Source: Siphonodentalium dalli (lineage: Eukaryota > Mollusca > Scaphopoda > Gadilida > Siphonodentaliidae). From it: a stretch of 64,000 bases of DNA. Where the stretch lies: NCBI GenBank assembly GCA_032622095.1, contig CP136062.1:51595349-51659348 (forward strand). Reading direction: 5' to 3'. A program made the position numbers and the translations under genes. The notes below the pieces were generated by a model. It searched no databases, was not told the DNA's origin, and was given only the letters and a program-made list of their open reading frames with translations. The first letter of the stretch is position 1. The number at the start of each line of letters is the position of its first letter. Shown here in pieces: positions 32,896-44,975 of the stretch.

Positions 32896-33620
32896 TCAAC
32901 AAAGGTCAAGGTTATTTTAGGGTCAAGGTCAAGGTCATGTAAACCCCCCACATCAACTTGACAACAAATTTGGTTGAGGTCGGATCTTGACTGCTCCCGC
33001 GATGTCGACCCATGTTAGGATGGACATATAATCGAATTACCTCGCTGACGCCAACCGTGACAAAACATTTCAATAAAAACCCTGCGATCCTATGTTGAAT
33101 CAGATTAGCAAGCAGCCGGCTAATTGCGTTCGCGCGATGCAAAACCTGGAAGCTCGTCGCCTTATTAGGGTAGATTGGTTCAATCAGTTATCTCGAGCGA
33201 AATGATATGCCGCTGAAATTTCTGCGCGGCCAATTCTTTGCGAGACGGGAATCTATTGAATCTGCGTCAGCCTAACAGGGGCATATTCGTTAAGCAATTT
33301 ATCTGGAGGGAAATTAAATGCAGCTAAAAGGCAGGCTCGTTATTACAAAACGCCATAACTAAAGACCGGCATAAAGCACGCTATCGTGCTATGCATCGTT
33401 GGAAAGGGCACACCCTGGGCTATTTAACTGGGTTAATTTGATTGTGAAGTAGGCACGTTTGCGTTGTGTTATTTTCGCATATATCTTTTGCGAAAACGGT
33501 TATCATTATTTATATGTATGATAATTCACACAATGCCTACATACCATGCACGCAGACTCATTTGACTGCTGAACTAATTACGAACAATTGCACTCAAGTG
33601 CAATCGCGCTTTGCTCAAGT
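32896..33620. other. Unique insert, more G+C-rich, no gene recognised
   Basis: Opens with AGGTCAAGGTTATTTTAGGG, TCAAGGTCAAGGTCATG (a run common in molluscan DNA). Frames of 76 and 103 codons (32912-33142, 33466-33777) show no motif I can name. Confidence 0.5.
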
Positions 33621-33750
33621 CAAGCCATGCAGAATGAGGTCCCCAGATGGTGAATTTGGTGATGCTAGATCGCTATGCGGGATAGGGCCACTAAATTCAC
33701 CCTCTGGGGACCTCATTCTGCAAATGGCAGGCACACTAAACTCAGACTTG
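33621..33750. mobile_element. hAT-like MITE (family 2), single foldback module
   Basis: CAAGCCATGCAGAATGAGG to ACTCAGACTTG, 130 bp, with a palindromic centre. The internal segment is lost. Confidence 0.8.
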
Positions 33751-33751
33751 T

Positions 33752-33946
33752 CAACCCTTGATAAGGCATCATTTTAGATTTAAATATCATTTTAAAGTTT
33801 ATACTTTCATATTTACTTCATCACAGTGAACCATCTCCTCATACCTAACCCTTTGATTACTTAATGAATTCTCCCGTCGAGTTCTACAAACATACATTGG
33901 AATTGTCCATTCTTCATTTGTAGGGATGGTCAACTAGCCTAAAGGA
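33752..33946 (+). repeat. Flank of the MITE, duplicated at 34592-34787
   Basis: Together with the preceding MITE module this is one unit of an approximately 320-bp direct repeat (offset about 840). It includes a family 3b-like piece (CCTAACCCTTTGATTACTTA, CATACATTGGAATTG). Confidence 0.85.
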
Positions 33947-34004
33947 GTGTTTAGACGAATCCATTGCGTTCCAATTGAAATACAGACAATAACACTATAA
34001 AGAA

Positions 34005-34872
34005 GCTTTCACAGACCTGCGGCTGAAGTATGCTGTAAAAATGCTGCGTGGCTATCCCTTTCACAGGACTGCGGCCAACATTGCATTTAACTCATTCGGC
34101 TACGTATATAATATATAGATAGGACACTAAAACACTGGCTAGAAGCAAGCCTGAGTTTAGTGTGCCTGTCATTTGCAGATCAAGTTGAGGTCCCCATAGA
34201 GTGAATTTAGTGACGCTATCCTGCAAATTTACCCTCTGGGAACCTCATTCTGCTTAGGCCTTATCTTCTCTGGACAGTATCTTTATTATCAAATTTCTAT
34301 AGAAACTTCTTCACATAGATTCTATTTCTTTTTTTAGTTTAGTTTCTCTATATCCCCAAATTGGCAGACAATACATTGTATAATCGAGGTTCCCAATTGG
34401 TGAACATCACAGTATTCACCATTTGGGAACTTCAATTTGAGTCTGTCTCCTATAGCAGATGAGGCCATGCAGAATGAGGTCCCCAGAGGGTGAATTTGGT
34501 GATGCTAGCCCGCTATGAGGGATAGCGTCACTAAATTAACCCTCTGGGGACCTTATTTTGAAAATGACAGGCACACTAAACTCAGACTTGTCAACCCTTG
34601 ATAAGGCATCATTTTAGATTTTAATATCATTTTAAAGTTTATACTTTCATACTTACTTCATCACAGTGAACCATCTCCTCATACCTACCCCTTTGATTAC
34701 TTAATGAATTCTCCCATCGAGTTCTACAAACATACATTGGAATTGTTCATTCTTCATTTGTAGAGATGGTCAGTTAGCCAGATATTTGTATGGTTTGAAA
34801 CATTGAGCCTAACCCGACAGCCACACACATTGCCCGCATGCGTCAGCCGCAGGTCTGTAAAAGCAGCTTTAG
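34005..34872. repeat. Inverted pair flanking the second duplicate
   Basis: AAGCTTTCACAGACCTGCGG at 34011 and CCGCAGGTCTGTAAAAGC at 34849 are inverted copies of about 30 bases. They may be ends of a foldback element that has taken in a hAT-like MITE. Confidence 0.5.
34146..34590. mobile_element. hAT-like MITE (family 2), full-length
   Basis: CAAGCCTGAGTTTAGTGTGC at the left and CTAAACTCAGACTTG at the right; both foldback modules and the internal segment with GGACAGTATCTTTATTATC are present. Confidence 0.86.
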
Positions 34873-35006
34873 GCATCTTGACGGCTGCCATGCATCCGTT
34901 AAGGTGTATCCATTAACGTGCACAACATTTTCAATGGAAAGCCGCAATGCATACCTTATATGATAATTAAGCGCGTGCCTGCGAAGCAAAGGAAATTTGA
35001 CTTGTA

Positions 35007-35219
35007 CAGTAATGCCCTAATTAATCGACTCCTTAACTACAGCAGAATTATGGGTAATTTTTCAGGATTTAGTCGGAAATATGGCTTGTTGCCATTCATC
35101 GGAAAGCTCTCGCCGAGAGCTTTCCGATGAATGGCAACAAGCCATATTTCCGACTAAATCCTGAAAAGTTACCCATAATTCTGCTGTAGTTAAGGAGTCG
35201 ATTAATTAGAGCAATACTG
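35007..35219. mobile_element. Family 1 hairpin MITE, copy 14
   Basis: Full near-perfect hairpin with the AATTAATCGACTCCTTAACT variant on both arms. This is the complete form of the half element at 9876-9983. Confidence 0.9.
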
Positions 35220-35519
35220 TACTTACCAATTGGTTTATGGAATCTTATTTTTTTTAAACTGGCTATAAGACCAGCTACAGGACACAAAACTGTCTACATA
35301 AACGAGCAACTAGCGTCCGGCCAATAAACGATAAAAAAAACAGTCTACCGGCTACCAGCCTAAAAACAGGCTACAAAACAGGCTGCCGGCTAAAACAATG
35401 GCTGCCGGCTTCATAGCACTTCAAAACAGAATCTCACTGATTTAGCAATGAAACAGGTCCGAGTGCCTTCCGAATAATTTATTCATACACTTGTTCTCTA
35501 AATTCTTTATTTCCTTCTA

Positions 35520-35684
35520 CAGTAATGCTCTAAGTAATCGACCCCTTAACCACAGCAGAATTATGGGTAACTTTTCAGAATTTATTCGGGAAATATGGCT
35601 TTTTGCCATTCATCGGAAAGCTCTCGTGAAAAGTTACCCATAATTCTGTTGTGGTTAAGGGGTTGATTATTTAGGGCATTACTG
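35520..35684. mobile_element. Family 1 MITE, internally deleted (copy 15)
   Basis: Same deletion form as copies 4 and 12. Confidence 0.87.
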
Positions 35685-36416
35685 TACTTCATAGTTTATG
35701 TGGGTTTATGGGAGTATGAAAAGACAGTTTGATTTTCTACACTTTAATCAAATCAATGAATATAAATTTAACAGTAATGTTATATATATTTTCGACATGT
35801 AAACATTTGAATATGCAGACCAAGTTTCCTCCATCTTATCCAGACATTCCTCTTAGCTACTTATTATCTGAGAATATACCTTGAATCGGCTGCTCATCAG
35901 AAAGTATACAGCCACGAAAGGAAAGAGATGAACTACAGTTTTCCGAGTGTAGCATGTCGTCGCATCGGTGCTATAATGTTCTATATAACCATTTATCGTT
36001 TATTGTGGGGAAACTATTTGAAAATTTGACCACCTTGTTTTCGTATATGTCTGCTTTATTTTAGGTTTTTTAAATCATTCCAAAGTACAAAACTCGCACA
36101 TTATGTCATTTTATGTGCTGTTTTAACCAAAGAATACAGTTAGAATTAAGATTTTATATATAAGAGTATGAAAGCACTATTTCCAGTCCGGCATATTGAC
36201 GGCCATTAGTTCCCATTGCTTACCATTGTCGGTTCGAGATAGAACATTATAGCACTGAAATTTATGCGATCACATGTTACAAATTAATCAATTCATTGGT
36301 CCAAAGTGATGTTAGAACAATACAGTGCTGTAAACTAATTCGACAATGCTTTTATTTTAAATCTCCGGTTTCACGGTTGAGGGGATCATCATATGACGTT
36401 GATGTTCAAAAAGATG

Positions 36417-36680
36417 AGACAGTATAATTACCAAACTGGCATGAAGACAGGACATTAGACAGTATAATTACCAAACTGGCATGAAGACAGGACATTAGAC
36501 AGTATAATTACCAAACTGGCATGAAGACAGGACATTAGACAGTATAATTACCAAACTGGCATGAAGACAGGACATTAGATTGATAGAAATCGAAGAACAG
36601 AGGAAACTTGATCTACTGGCATGAAGACAGGACATTAGATTGATTGAAATCGAAGAACAGAGGAAACTTGATCTACTGAA
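36417..36680 (+). repeat. 40-bp minisatellite, 4 units plus a duplicated flank
   Basis: Four units, then the 3' flank (GAAATCGAAGAACAGAGG...CTACTG) occurs twice, joined by TGGCATGAAGACAGGACATT. This looks like an unequal exchange within the array. Confidence 0.93.
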
Positions 36681-36915
36681 ATAAAAAAAAGAAAGTTAAA
36701 ACTTCTCTGTATATATATATATATTATTGCCACAATCTCCACAGGAAACCAATTGTTCCCTCCGATTACGGAATGGATTCTCTCCCATTCAGTTCTCAAA
36801 GTACACAATGGAATTCTTCATTCTACAAGCAAACGACAGGCAGATAAACTCCTTTAGATTCAGTTGTGGAAATGTTCAGTTAATAAATTTCAAAATAGGA
36901 AGTTTGTTTAAGTTA

Positions 36916-37179
36916 TTAACCCTTTCTTTACTAAATGGACTCTTCCAGTCAGTTATAAAAGTAAACATTGGAATAGTCTATATTCATTTGGAGGGATGTT
37001 CATGATAAATCAGCAGACGACAGTGGAACGAAAAGATTCAGAAGAATTCATATTCATTGGTAGAAAATTTTCAGATAATAAGTTCAACAAACAACACTAT
37101 TGTCATTTGTTGAACTTATTATTTGAACAATGCCTAAGGAAACCACTCGTCAATGAGTATTTATTGAAAAAAGGGTTAA
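36916..37179. mobile_element. piggyBac-like MITE (family 3b)
   Basis: Third copy; right end ATTTATTGAAAAAAGGGTTAA. Confidence 0.83.
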
Positions 37180-37462
37180 CTGAACAACAAATGAATCAAT
37201 GGGAATTAAATTAACACAAATTAGCCTGAATTCAGTTATCAAATTTAACGGCTCACTCTGAAATCTGGTATAGAAAGAGAAATTCATATAATATATTGAA
37301 TTATGATCCGAAAGTCAGTTATCAACATAAAAACATCTAACAATATCTTACGTCAATATGAGTGCGTTGACGACTCTTTGTGTTGTACCCGACATGCGAA
37401 ATTAAATTTGCATTGATCACACTTCAAATTAAAATCAATTCATGAGATATGTTACATAATTA

Positions 37463-37675
37463 CAGTGATGCCCTATATAATCGACTCCTTAACCACAGCA
37501 TAATTATGGGTAATTTCTCAGGATTTAGTCGGAAATATGGCTCGTTGCCATTCATCGGAAAGCTCTCACTGACAGCTTTCCAATGAATGGCAACGAGCCA
37601 TATTTCCGACTAAATCCTGAAAAATTACCCATAATTCTGCTGTGGTTAAGGAGTCAATTATTTAGGGCATTACTG
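37463..37675. mobile_element. Family 1 hairpin MITE, copy 16
   Basis: Twin of copies 5 and 13, full hairpin. Confidence 0.88.
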
Positions 37676-37760
37676 TATGTCCGTGTTTATGAAGAGTGCA
37701 CTTATCTGATAATAAATATCCCATAAATCTATCTCTGACAGGAACATGGCAAAATGGGTT

Positions 37761-38429
37761 GGGGGGGGGGGGGGGGGGGGGGCAGACTTTTGCATAGATA
37801 GGTTGATAGATTGTTTTCATTGCTTGATTTTCTAGCCAGTAGTTTGTGGTGTGTTTGTTGTTTATAGACCAACAGTAGCATATTTTTGATAAAATTTCAC
37901 CAGTTGCTTTTTAGAAATGAAAAATCGGATTCTGGCAACATCCAATAAATCAAACTTTGCTTCTATGTTAACGCGCAATGACGGACGCAAAATTCATCGG
38001 ATGTATTTTCAAACTATAAGTCTTCACGAAAATTCATCGCAGAGGGCCCAGATTCGAACAGGGCCCAGATTCTCAAATTTTAAGTCGAGAAAAAAAGTAA
38101 AAATTAGCAGACCGTACCTAAATTCAAACTGTTCCTGTATTTTCATATGAGTAATCAAAATATCAAATTTGAAAACAAACATAATACTAAAATTAAAGCT
38201 CTCACCCGGAAACCAAAATAATCGTCAAATTATAAGTCGACAAGGCTATAACTCAGAAAAAATGGACAGACCGAATCCAAATTCGAACTTGACATGTATT
38301 TTCATGTGGGCAATCCAGATACAAAATTTGAAAACAATCAGATAACTAAAACTAAAGTTGCAATCTGGAAACCACCTGGGACAGACTGACAGACACCCTG
38401 ACGCATGGACGGACACCGCTGATTTGTAT

Positions 38430-38460
<31 letters not shown>

Positions 38461-38490
38461 ACAATTGTTTTTTTCGGGATATAAATGGCA
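37761..38490 (+). repeat. GGACGG/poly-C dispersed repeat, expanded copy
   Basis: G22 at 37761-37782 (10 G in copy 1) and C28 at 38433-38460 (11 C in copy 1). It also carries about 190 extra bases (38040-38225) that repeat the theme AATTTTAAGTCG...GTATTTTCATATG. Frames through the homopolymers (glycine runs) are artefacts. Confidence 0.7.
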
Positions 38491-38649
38491 GAATAGTTCA
38501 TTGGAGTGAAGAGAAGAAATACATTGTTGCTGCATCTATGGACTTTTACTCTCTTAACATTTTCACTGCTAAATAATGTCATTATACATCGGGTGCTGGG
38601 CCATGGCATTGAAAGTGGAGACTTCTTCTGCAATTTATTATCTGATGTC

Positions 38650-38731
38650 TGCTTATTTTTCCTGAATTCCCCTGCAGGAACAACAGATCATTCTAATGTA
38701 TACTTTTATAATTTAGTGTAGAAAGGGTTAA
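38650..38731. mobile_element. piggyBac-like MITE (family 3b), right-end fragment
   Basis: Twin of 13713-13792. Confidence 0.65.
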
Positions 38732-39019
38732 AGTCTTAATAACTTAATATCAAATTACATCGTGATCGTTTGCAGTGCATGTCGGGCAGACTTTGATCCT
38801 GCTAAATTACTATGATGTTTGTGCAATAAAAGCTATACCATTATTTTTCTCAAATTCATTTTCATGGTGTTTTTAGAATTAGAGTATGAAAGAAAATGTC
38901 AATTATCTGCAGGGGGCATTTTGAGTACATATAGATGTCGAAAATGATTTATACAAAAGGCCGTTGGCCACCCCATCCCCCTGAAAATGAAAGCTTTTTT
39001 TCAGAACTTTAGCTTTTTT

Positions 39020-39410
39020 CAAAATGACAAATCTTCATGTGAACAATCAACATTCAAAACCTGAGACAAATAAATCTGACTATAAACAAAGTTATCAACT
39101 GGACAGAAAAAAATCAGGATTTCTAAGTCAAAAAGGGGCATAATACTGTAAAAAAATTTTGATTGGACTCACATTTGAACTTGACCTGCATTTCTATGTG
39201 AGTAGTCCACATAACAAATTTGGAAACAATTGGATAACAAATTTAACTTGAGTGGGACTTTCTAATATGAAGTATATTATGCAAAATTTCATCAAAGTCA
39301 AATATTATCATCCGGACAGCACATTTATCAGAAGGACAGTCAGATGGATGCCCAGACAGATGGACACCGATAATTTCTACAATCCCCTTTTTTCAGGGGC
39401 TAAAATTACT
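39020..39410 (+). repeat. GGACGG-type dispersed repeat, second copy in block
   Basis: Twin of 14080-14470. Confidence 0.6.
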
Positions 39411-39613
39411 AACAAATTATTGCAAAATGACCTCCTTTATGACTTTTTCGATCCTTTTGCAAATAAAATTTGCAAAAGACCGTTATTACCTTACTCGTAT
39501 TTAAATTCGCGCAGTACTGTTTTTCGCTCAGTTTTGAATTCACTCACTTAGAATTCGAACACCTTGCTGCACAAATTCAAAACTGACAAATATATTTCCA
39601 TAAAATCCTTGGA
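39396..39613. repeat. 220-bp dispersed repeat X, copy 3
   Basis: Twin of 14455-14675, with TTAAATTCGCGCAG as in the 18.7-kb copy. Confidence 0.88.
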
Positions 39614-39633
39614 TTTGATGACAGTTTCAGATC

Positions 39634-40404
39634 TTAATCGTTAATGAAGATCGTGTGCACATTAAACACCGTCACGGTGGCTTTACATCGTGTATAATTT
39701 AACATAACTGCATCACCAATGTGTTGTGAATATGGGTGTTTATACACTCCAAATAATGATTCTGATATTGAAATAGTTATAAACATAATGAAATGAGCTC
39801 GGAAGAAGTAAAACAACAACCGCGTATAGAAAACTTACACCAGAAAAAAAATCAAAATTGACATAACTAACTCAGACTGTTTGGTAACGCTGTATAGTGC
39901 CAACATTGTGAATGGGGGGTATGCATTCGTGCATCTTCAGGCTGCAATATGGGTATTTCTTATAAGTATTTCAACATCAATGATGTTACCATGCAGTGTC
40001 GCTATATAATTATGTCAGTAATGGTTTAGATGTTGGTTGCCCGCATGTAAATTATAGTCATACAAGCCTAATATTCGGTCCAACCTTCCGTAATGTATAT
40101 ACATGTACGTAACTCATCAACATATAGCCTTCTTGTTCCCGGTGGTTTGGTATAAACTTAGGAGTCGTACTATTTTTTGCTTTGTTTTAAATTCGCGCAC
40201 CGACTGCTGCGCGAAAAATTGTACTGCGCGAATTTAAATGAGAGTAAGGTACAATTAAAGAAAAATAACTATTTTTTCTTAATAACATCACTTTCTTGCA
40301 CCAACAGCAATTTAACCCGGATTGTTTATAATGCAAGCAAGAAGATATGAGCTTTGTTTTACAGCAGCATAGAGTGTAAATGCTAGTTTCATCTACCAAC
40401 AACT
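39634..40404. other. Unique sequence of the block, copy 2
   Basis: Counterpart of 14690-15490 with two small deletions relative to it (at TTGACATAACT and TATGTCAGTAATGG). No gene recognised. Confidence 0.5.
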
Positions 40405-40617
40405 ACAGTAATGCCCTAAATAATTGACTCCTTAACCACAGCAGAATTATGGGTAATTTTTCAGGATTCAGTCAGAAATATGGCTTATTGTCATTCATCG
40501 GAAAGCTCTCACCAAGAGCTTTCTGATGAATGGCAACAAGCATATTTCCGACTAAATCCTGAAAAATTATCCATAATTCTGCTGTGGTTAATGAGACGAT
40601 TATTTAGGCCATTACTG
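40405..40617. mobile_element. Family 1 hairpin MITE, copy 17
   Basis: Twin of copy 6. Confidence 0.87.
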
Positions 40618-40863
40618 TATACCTAGTTTACATTGTTTTACAGCAGCATAGAGTGTAGACGCTAGTTTTGTCTACCAACAACTATACTTAGTTTAAATTC
40701 GTTAAACTTCATTTATTTGGTCTATGTCAGCACACAGTTTCATTTGTCAGGCACACATTTATTTACATCTGTAATTCTCTGAGGCACCAAATTCTGAATT
40801 AAATTCAAATTTGATGCTTATTTTCCAGAAACCAGTAAATCATACTTTTTATTACAGCAAGTA

Positions 40864-40998
40864 CAGTAATGCCCTAAATAATCGACTCCTTAACCACAGC
40901 AGAATTATGGGTAATTTGAGAGCTTTCCGATGAATGTCAACAAGCCATATTTCCGACTAAACCCTGAAAAAAATTAGGGAGTCGATTTAGGGCATTAC
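40864..40998. mobile_element. Family 1 MITE, internally deleted (copy 18)
   Basis: Twin of copy 7; the tip here still reads GAGAGCTTTCCGATG. Confidence 0.85.
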
Positions 40999-41370
40999 TT
41001 TAACACTCTCTTCCTTCATATTTATACAATCATGTTTCTCAGTATATTTACACTCACGCATGCATCCGTTGCTGTGGAACATAGATGCCGGATGTTCGTT
41101 GGTCGAAATTACGTCACATGACATCACACTGTGACCCCTACTTTATTCCATTTGTGTGTAGAAGCAACATGCAACGAGCTATGAAAATAACGTTGGAAAT
41201 TGGCTCTTATTGCTCTTTTAATCTGCAATTTGACTCGATTGAGTCTAAATATAAGTACTGGATGTTTATGTTGTTGCGTTCCATAGAGTATGGATGCCAG
41301 TTGTTCATAAATATTTCAGACCAACTTGCATCCATACTCTATGGAACGCAAGCAAATCAACGTCCATTTC

Positions 41371-41600
41371 TTAACCCTTTCATGACGGGAGCTGCGCTGG
41401 TGCAGCATTAAAGATACTGTGCCAGTGCATCTTCTTATATACATGTATGCGAGTCTCCCAAAGGAAGCTTCGAATATATACGGGAATGCACTGGCTTACA
41501 AGGTCAAGGCAAATATTGTTAGGCCAATTGCATTCTCTTATATATGCGAGGCTCCCTATGGGTTTTCTAAAAATTTCAGGAAGCTCTGTGTTATAACGCA
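41371..41600. mobile_element. piggyBac-like MITE (family 3a), right end lost
   Basis: Twin of 16456-16685. Confidence 0.8.
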
Positions 41601-41873
41601 ACATGCACAAAGCACCCATGTGAATGGATTAATGCAGACTGCGGATCGTGTCATCACAACAGACCTACGCTTCAGACCAACGCAACAGATTCGGCTGAAT
41701 GCTCAGTTATGATGGCTTCATAATCTATGCAAATTACCCAAGATTCATCAGCTCCCTGGCGTACTTGCGTATTGCGATCATTTTTAACTAACGAAAAGTC
41801 AGTCACCGGATTACATGGTTAGGAAATTTGGGTTAGAACAAGAATAATTAGTTAAAGCATTTGATGCACTATA

Positions 41874-42017
41874 CAGTAATGCCCTAAATAATCGACTCCT
41901 TAAACACAGCAGAATTATGGGTAACTTTTCAGGATTTAGCCATATTTCCGACTAAATCCTGAAAAGTTACCCATAATTCTGTAGTGTTTAAAGAGTCGAT
42001 TATTTAGGGCATTAGTG
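41874..42017. mobile_element. Family 1 MITE, short hairpin (copy 19)
   Basis: Twin of copy 8, right end GCATTAGTG. Confidence 0.86.
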
Positions 42018-42104
42018 CAGCACAATTTTGTGAAACATTAAACAAGTACACATTAAGAAGAGTGGAACATGTCAATGATATCCAATGAGGAATGATGAAG
42101 AGAT

Positions 42105-42556
42105 AGGAAATAGTGGGTCTGACATTTGCAGAATGAGGTCCCCAGAATGAGGTCCACAGAGGGTGAATTTAGTGATGCTACCCCACAAAGCCAGCTAACA
42201 TCACCAAATTCACCTTCTGGAGACATCATTCTGCTTAGGCCTCATCTTCTGGGAAGTATCTATAGTCTCAAATTAACAATGTTTTATTTACTTTTTACAT
42301 CTGTTCAGTTTCTATATTCTCTAATTTGCAGAAGATAAAATGCATAATGGTGGTGACTAATGGGCGAACATCACCAACTTCAACTGGGGAACGAAAAAAT
42401 CTGATCCTATGTCTCCCATAGCAGTTGAGGCCTAAGCAAAATGAGGTTCCAAGAGGGTGAATTTGCTGATACTAGCCTGTCGTGGGACAGCATCATTAAA
42501 TTCACCCTCTAGGGATCTCATTCTCTGCAAATATCAGACAAACTATTTCCAGTCTT
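42105..42556. mobile_element. hAT-like MITE (family 2), GAAATAGTG subfamily
   Basis: Twin of 17190-17640. Confidence 0.78.
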
Positions 42557-42712
42557 AAGTGTCGATTGCATGATGTAATTATAGTGTCGATTTCATTATG
42601 TAATTCTAGGGTGTCGATTGCATGATGTAATTATATAGTGTCGATTGCATGCTGTAATTCTATGGTGGCGAATGCATGCTGTAATTCTATGGTGTCCAAT
42701 GCATGATGCGCT
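42557..42712 (+). repeat. About 26-bp tandem repeat, six units
   Basis: Twin of 17641-17795. Confidence 0.85.
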
Positions 42713-43040
42713 TCCAGACCTTGATTACACATTAGTCTGACACATGAATTATATGTGACCACAGTGACATCTAGTGACGACATATGAAATGATACATAAC
42801 ATGTTTTAAAAACATCAACATATAACTAATAAACCCTATAATCTTGGTTAAAATATTTAAAGTGTATATAGCAAGAAAGACGTGATCCCAGGAATATACG
42901 GAATTCTGTGGAAGTCATCATATCCCAATCGGTTTTCATAGGCGACCATCATTAAGGGAGTATGTTTGCCTTGTTTCGTCGATCCCTAAAATCTCGAGAC
43001 TTTTATTTGGGTATCCAGGATCTCCAAAGCTTACATGTTA

Positions 43041-43254
43041 CAGTAATGCCCTAAATAATCGACTCCTTAACCACAGCAGAAATATGGGTAACTTTTCAGG
43101 ATTTAGTCGGAAATATCGATTGTTGCCATTTGTTGGAAAAGCTCTCACTAAGAGCTTTCCGATGAATGGCAACATGCCATATTTCCGACTAAATCCTGAA
43201 ACGTTACCCATAATTCTATTTTGGTTAAGGAGTCAATTATTTAGGGCATTACTG
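43041..43254. mobile_element. Family 1 hairpin MITE, copy 20
   Basis: Twin of copy 9. Confidence 0.87.
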
Positions 43255-44044
43255 TATGTATGTTATACTTTGTGGATAATAACCTGCAAATTTTATTTAC
43301 ATAAGCTTGCGACTTGAATTAAATGCAGGAATAAGCACAGGCTCCCGGGGAAAATTACTAAAATACCAATATAGACTATACCAGTGACAAGGTTCAAATG
43401 ATCGATTTGGGCTAAAACCACACCAACTATCAAAACCCTAATAAATTCTAGAAATTAATAATTGCAGCCAAAATATCCTCACATGGCAATAAAATTCCCT
43501 TTCGTTTGACATATAACTTGGCGAAATTGAACAAAGCGAAGTTGAAATATTGTATCGGAAACTACCGAAATCTACCAAAGAAATCGGGATGTCAATTTCC
43601 ATGCTGGTCATCCTATAATCCCTGCTGCGGGCAGTAAACCCTGTTGCGGGCGTCAGTAAACCACACATCGGGCCACAACAGTTAGCCTTTTCCATACCAG
43701 GCTAGTCTAATTAGTTAAAAGTAGTCAATTTAGATGTTACACTAACAAAAGGAAGACGTATGTGATAGGCGATACCTATTTATGATGTGACAGGAGTTTA
43801 GAGAAAATTCTGAAAAACACAATCTTAGTTGAGCGCATTCGGAATATCTGGGTAAATTTAAGTTTCATGCAGCAAAACTTTCACTGCAGACACATCTCGA
43901 GAATTTTTTTGAAAACATTGAGCAGTCTATATGGGACACACTCTATCATTGACATGTTTTGGTACTAAAAACCCCAAATCCCTATCCAGTGACTCGAATA
44001 AAGACATCTTCTAAACATTCCGTACATCGACAAAGTAAAACATA

Positions 44045-44102
44045 ATGCGGGCAGGAGTAAACTCCAATGCGGGCAAAAATCATGCCCGCAATGGGGTTTA
44101 CT
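44045..44102. repeat. Hairpin with GCGGGC/GCCCGC arms
   Basis: AGTAAACTCCAATGCGGGC and GCCCGCAATGGGGTTTACT around AAAAATCAT. Related GCGGGC...AGTAAAC text occurs at 43625-43665. Confidence 0.8.
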
Positions 44103-44289
44103 CCAACACCGTGGAGTGTCTCATGCAATTGTCAATATATTCCTACTTAAATGCAACAAATTTTCAATGTGAATGTAGATTTAGTTTTCTAAATTATCTG
44201 TATTAACGGAGCGTTGACATTGTTGTCCAAATTTAACACCAGCGTGATCTCCCTGCCGATCAGAGCCTTTGACCTAGTTTGTTCTTACA

Positions 44290-44975
44290 ACAATCAGAAA
44301 TATGGCATAAACAGTATGTTATTGTCAATTTTGTTTGCTTTGTTATGTAAACAAAAGCAATAAACGTTTCCTGGCTTTTGTTTAGATCCGGATATGGTAA
44401 ACATAAATAGAGGATATCCACACTTTTTCAGTGGATATGGGTTATATCTCATGAGTGATGACAAAACATTGAATTTCAAATGTTTTGTCATCACGAATGA
44501 GATTTAACCCATATCCACTGAAAAAGTGTGGATATTCTGTTTATTATATACTTTAGTTACTTGCCTATGGCCCCAAATGAATGTCAATACATCAGAAATT
44601 TCAAGCTGATATCACTCACTAGTGGGATATCACTTATATCTCACTGTTAAAACCTTATAATTCATGCGCAAGTATATAATAAAGAGCGTTATTTGTTACT
44701 GTTTTCCTGATATGGTAATAATAAAGAGCGTTTATATCATTTGTGTGTGATTAACCAATAGAATTGCACTGTGTTAAGTAAACAGAAGCACAACTTCTGT
44801 AACACGAGCAGGCTCTTGTTTACATACACCATCGTACGTCTTGACGACAATATACTATTTACGCACTGATTATGTTTGGCATATGAACAAAACTATACAT
44901 ATTTTAATATTCCTTCTGTTGATGGCGATTTGAACACATATGAATATTTCTGCAACGAACGCCACCCGTGCCTTT
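44290..44975. other. Core of element 2 shared with long-TIR element 1
   Basis: Aligns with the reverse complement of 4283-4690 except for about 250 bases (around 44405-44665) that element 1 lacks and that include a strong hairpin. Confidence 0.75.
44412..44536. repeat. Long hairpin within element 2
   Basis: Arms 44412-44470 and 44480-44536 with a 9-base loop (GAATTTCAA). CCACACTTTTTCAGTGGATA in the left arm pairs with TATCCACTGAAAAAGTGTGG in the right. A few mismatches (CATGAGTG versus CACGAATG). Confidence 0.9.

Larger units (their letters stand above)
35219..37733 (+). repeat. Internal duplicate, second of two in copy 2
   Basis: Repeats 30121-32895, then continues into the remainder of the block (unlike the first). 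Confidence 0.88.
26692..43588. repeat. Large duplicated block, copy 2
   Basis: Counterpart of 6340-18665 in the same orientation. It differs by an internal 2.5-2.8-kb duplication (30121-32895 again at 35219-37733), a unique insert (32896-35218), array length and homopolymer length. The features listed below within it correspond one-to-one with those of copy 1. Confidence 0.9.

Noticed and set aside
38246-38633. Frames with glycine or proline runs
   Set aside because: They are translations of the 28-base C tract.
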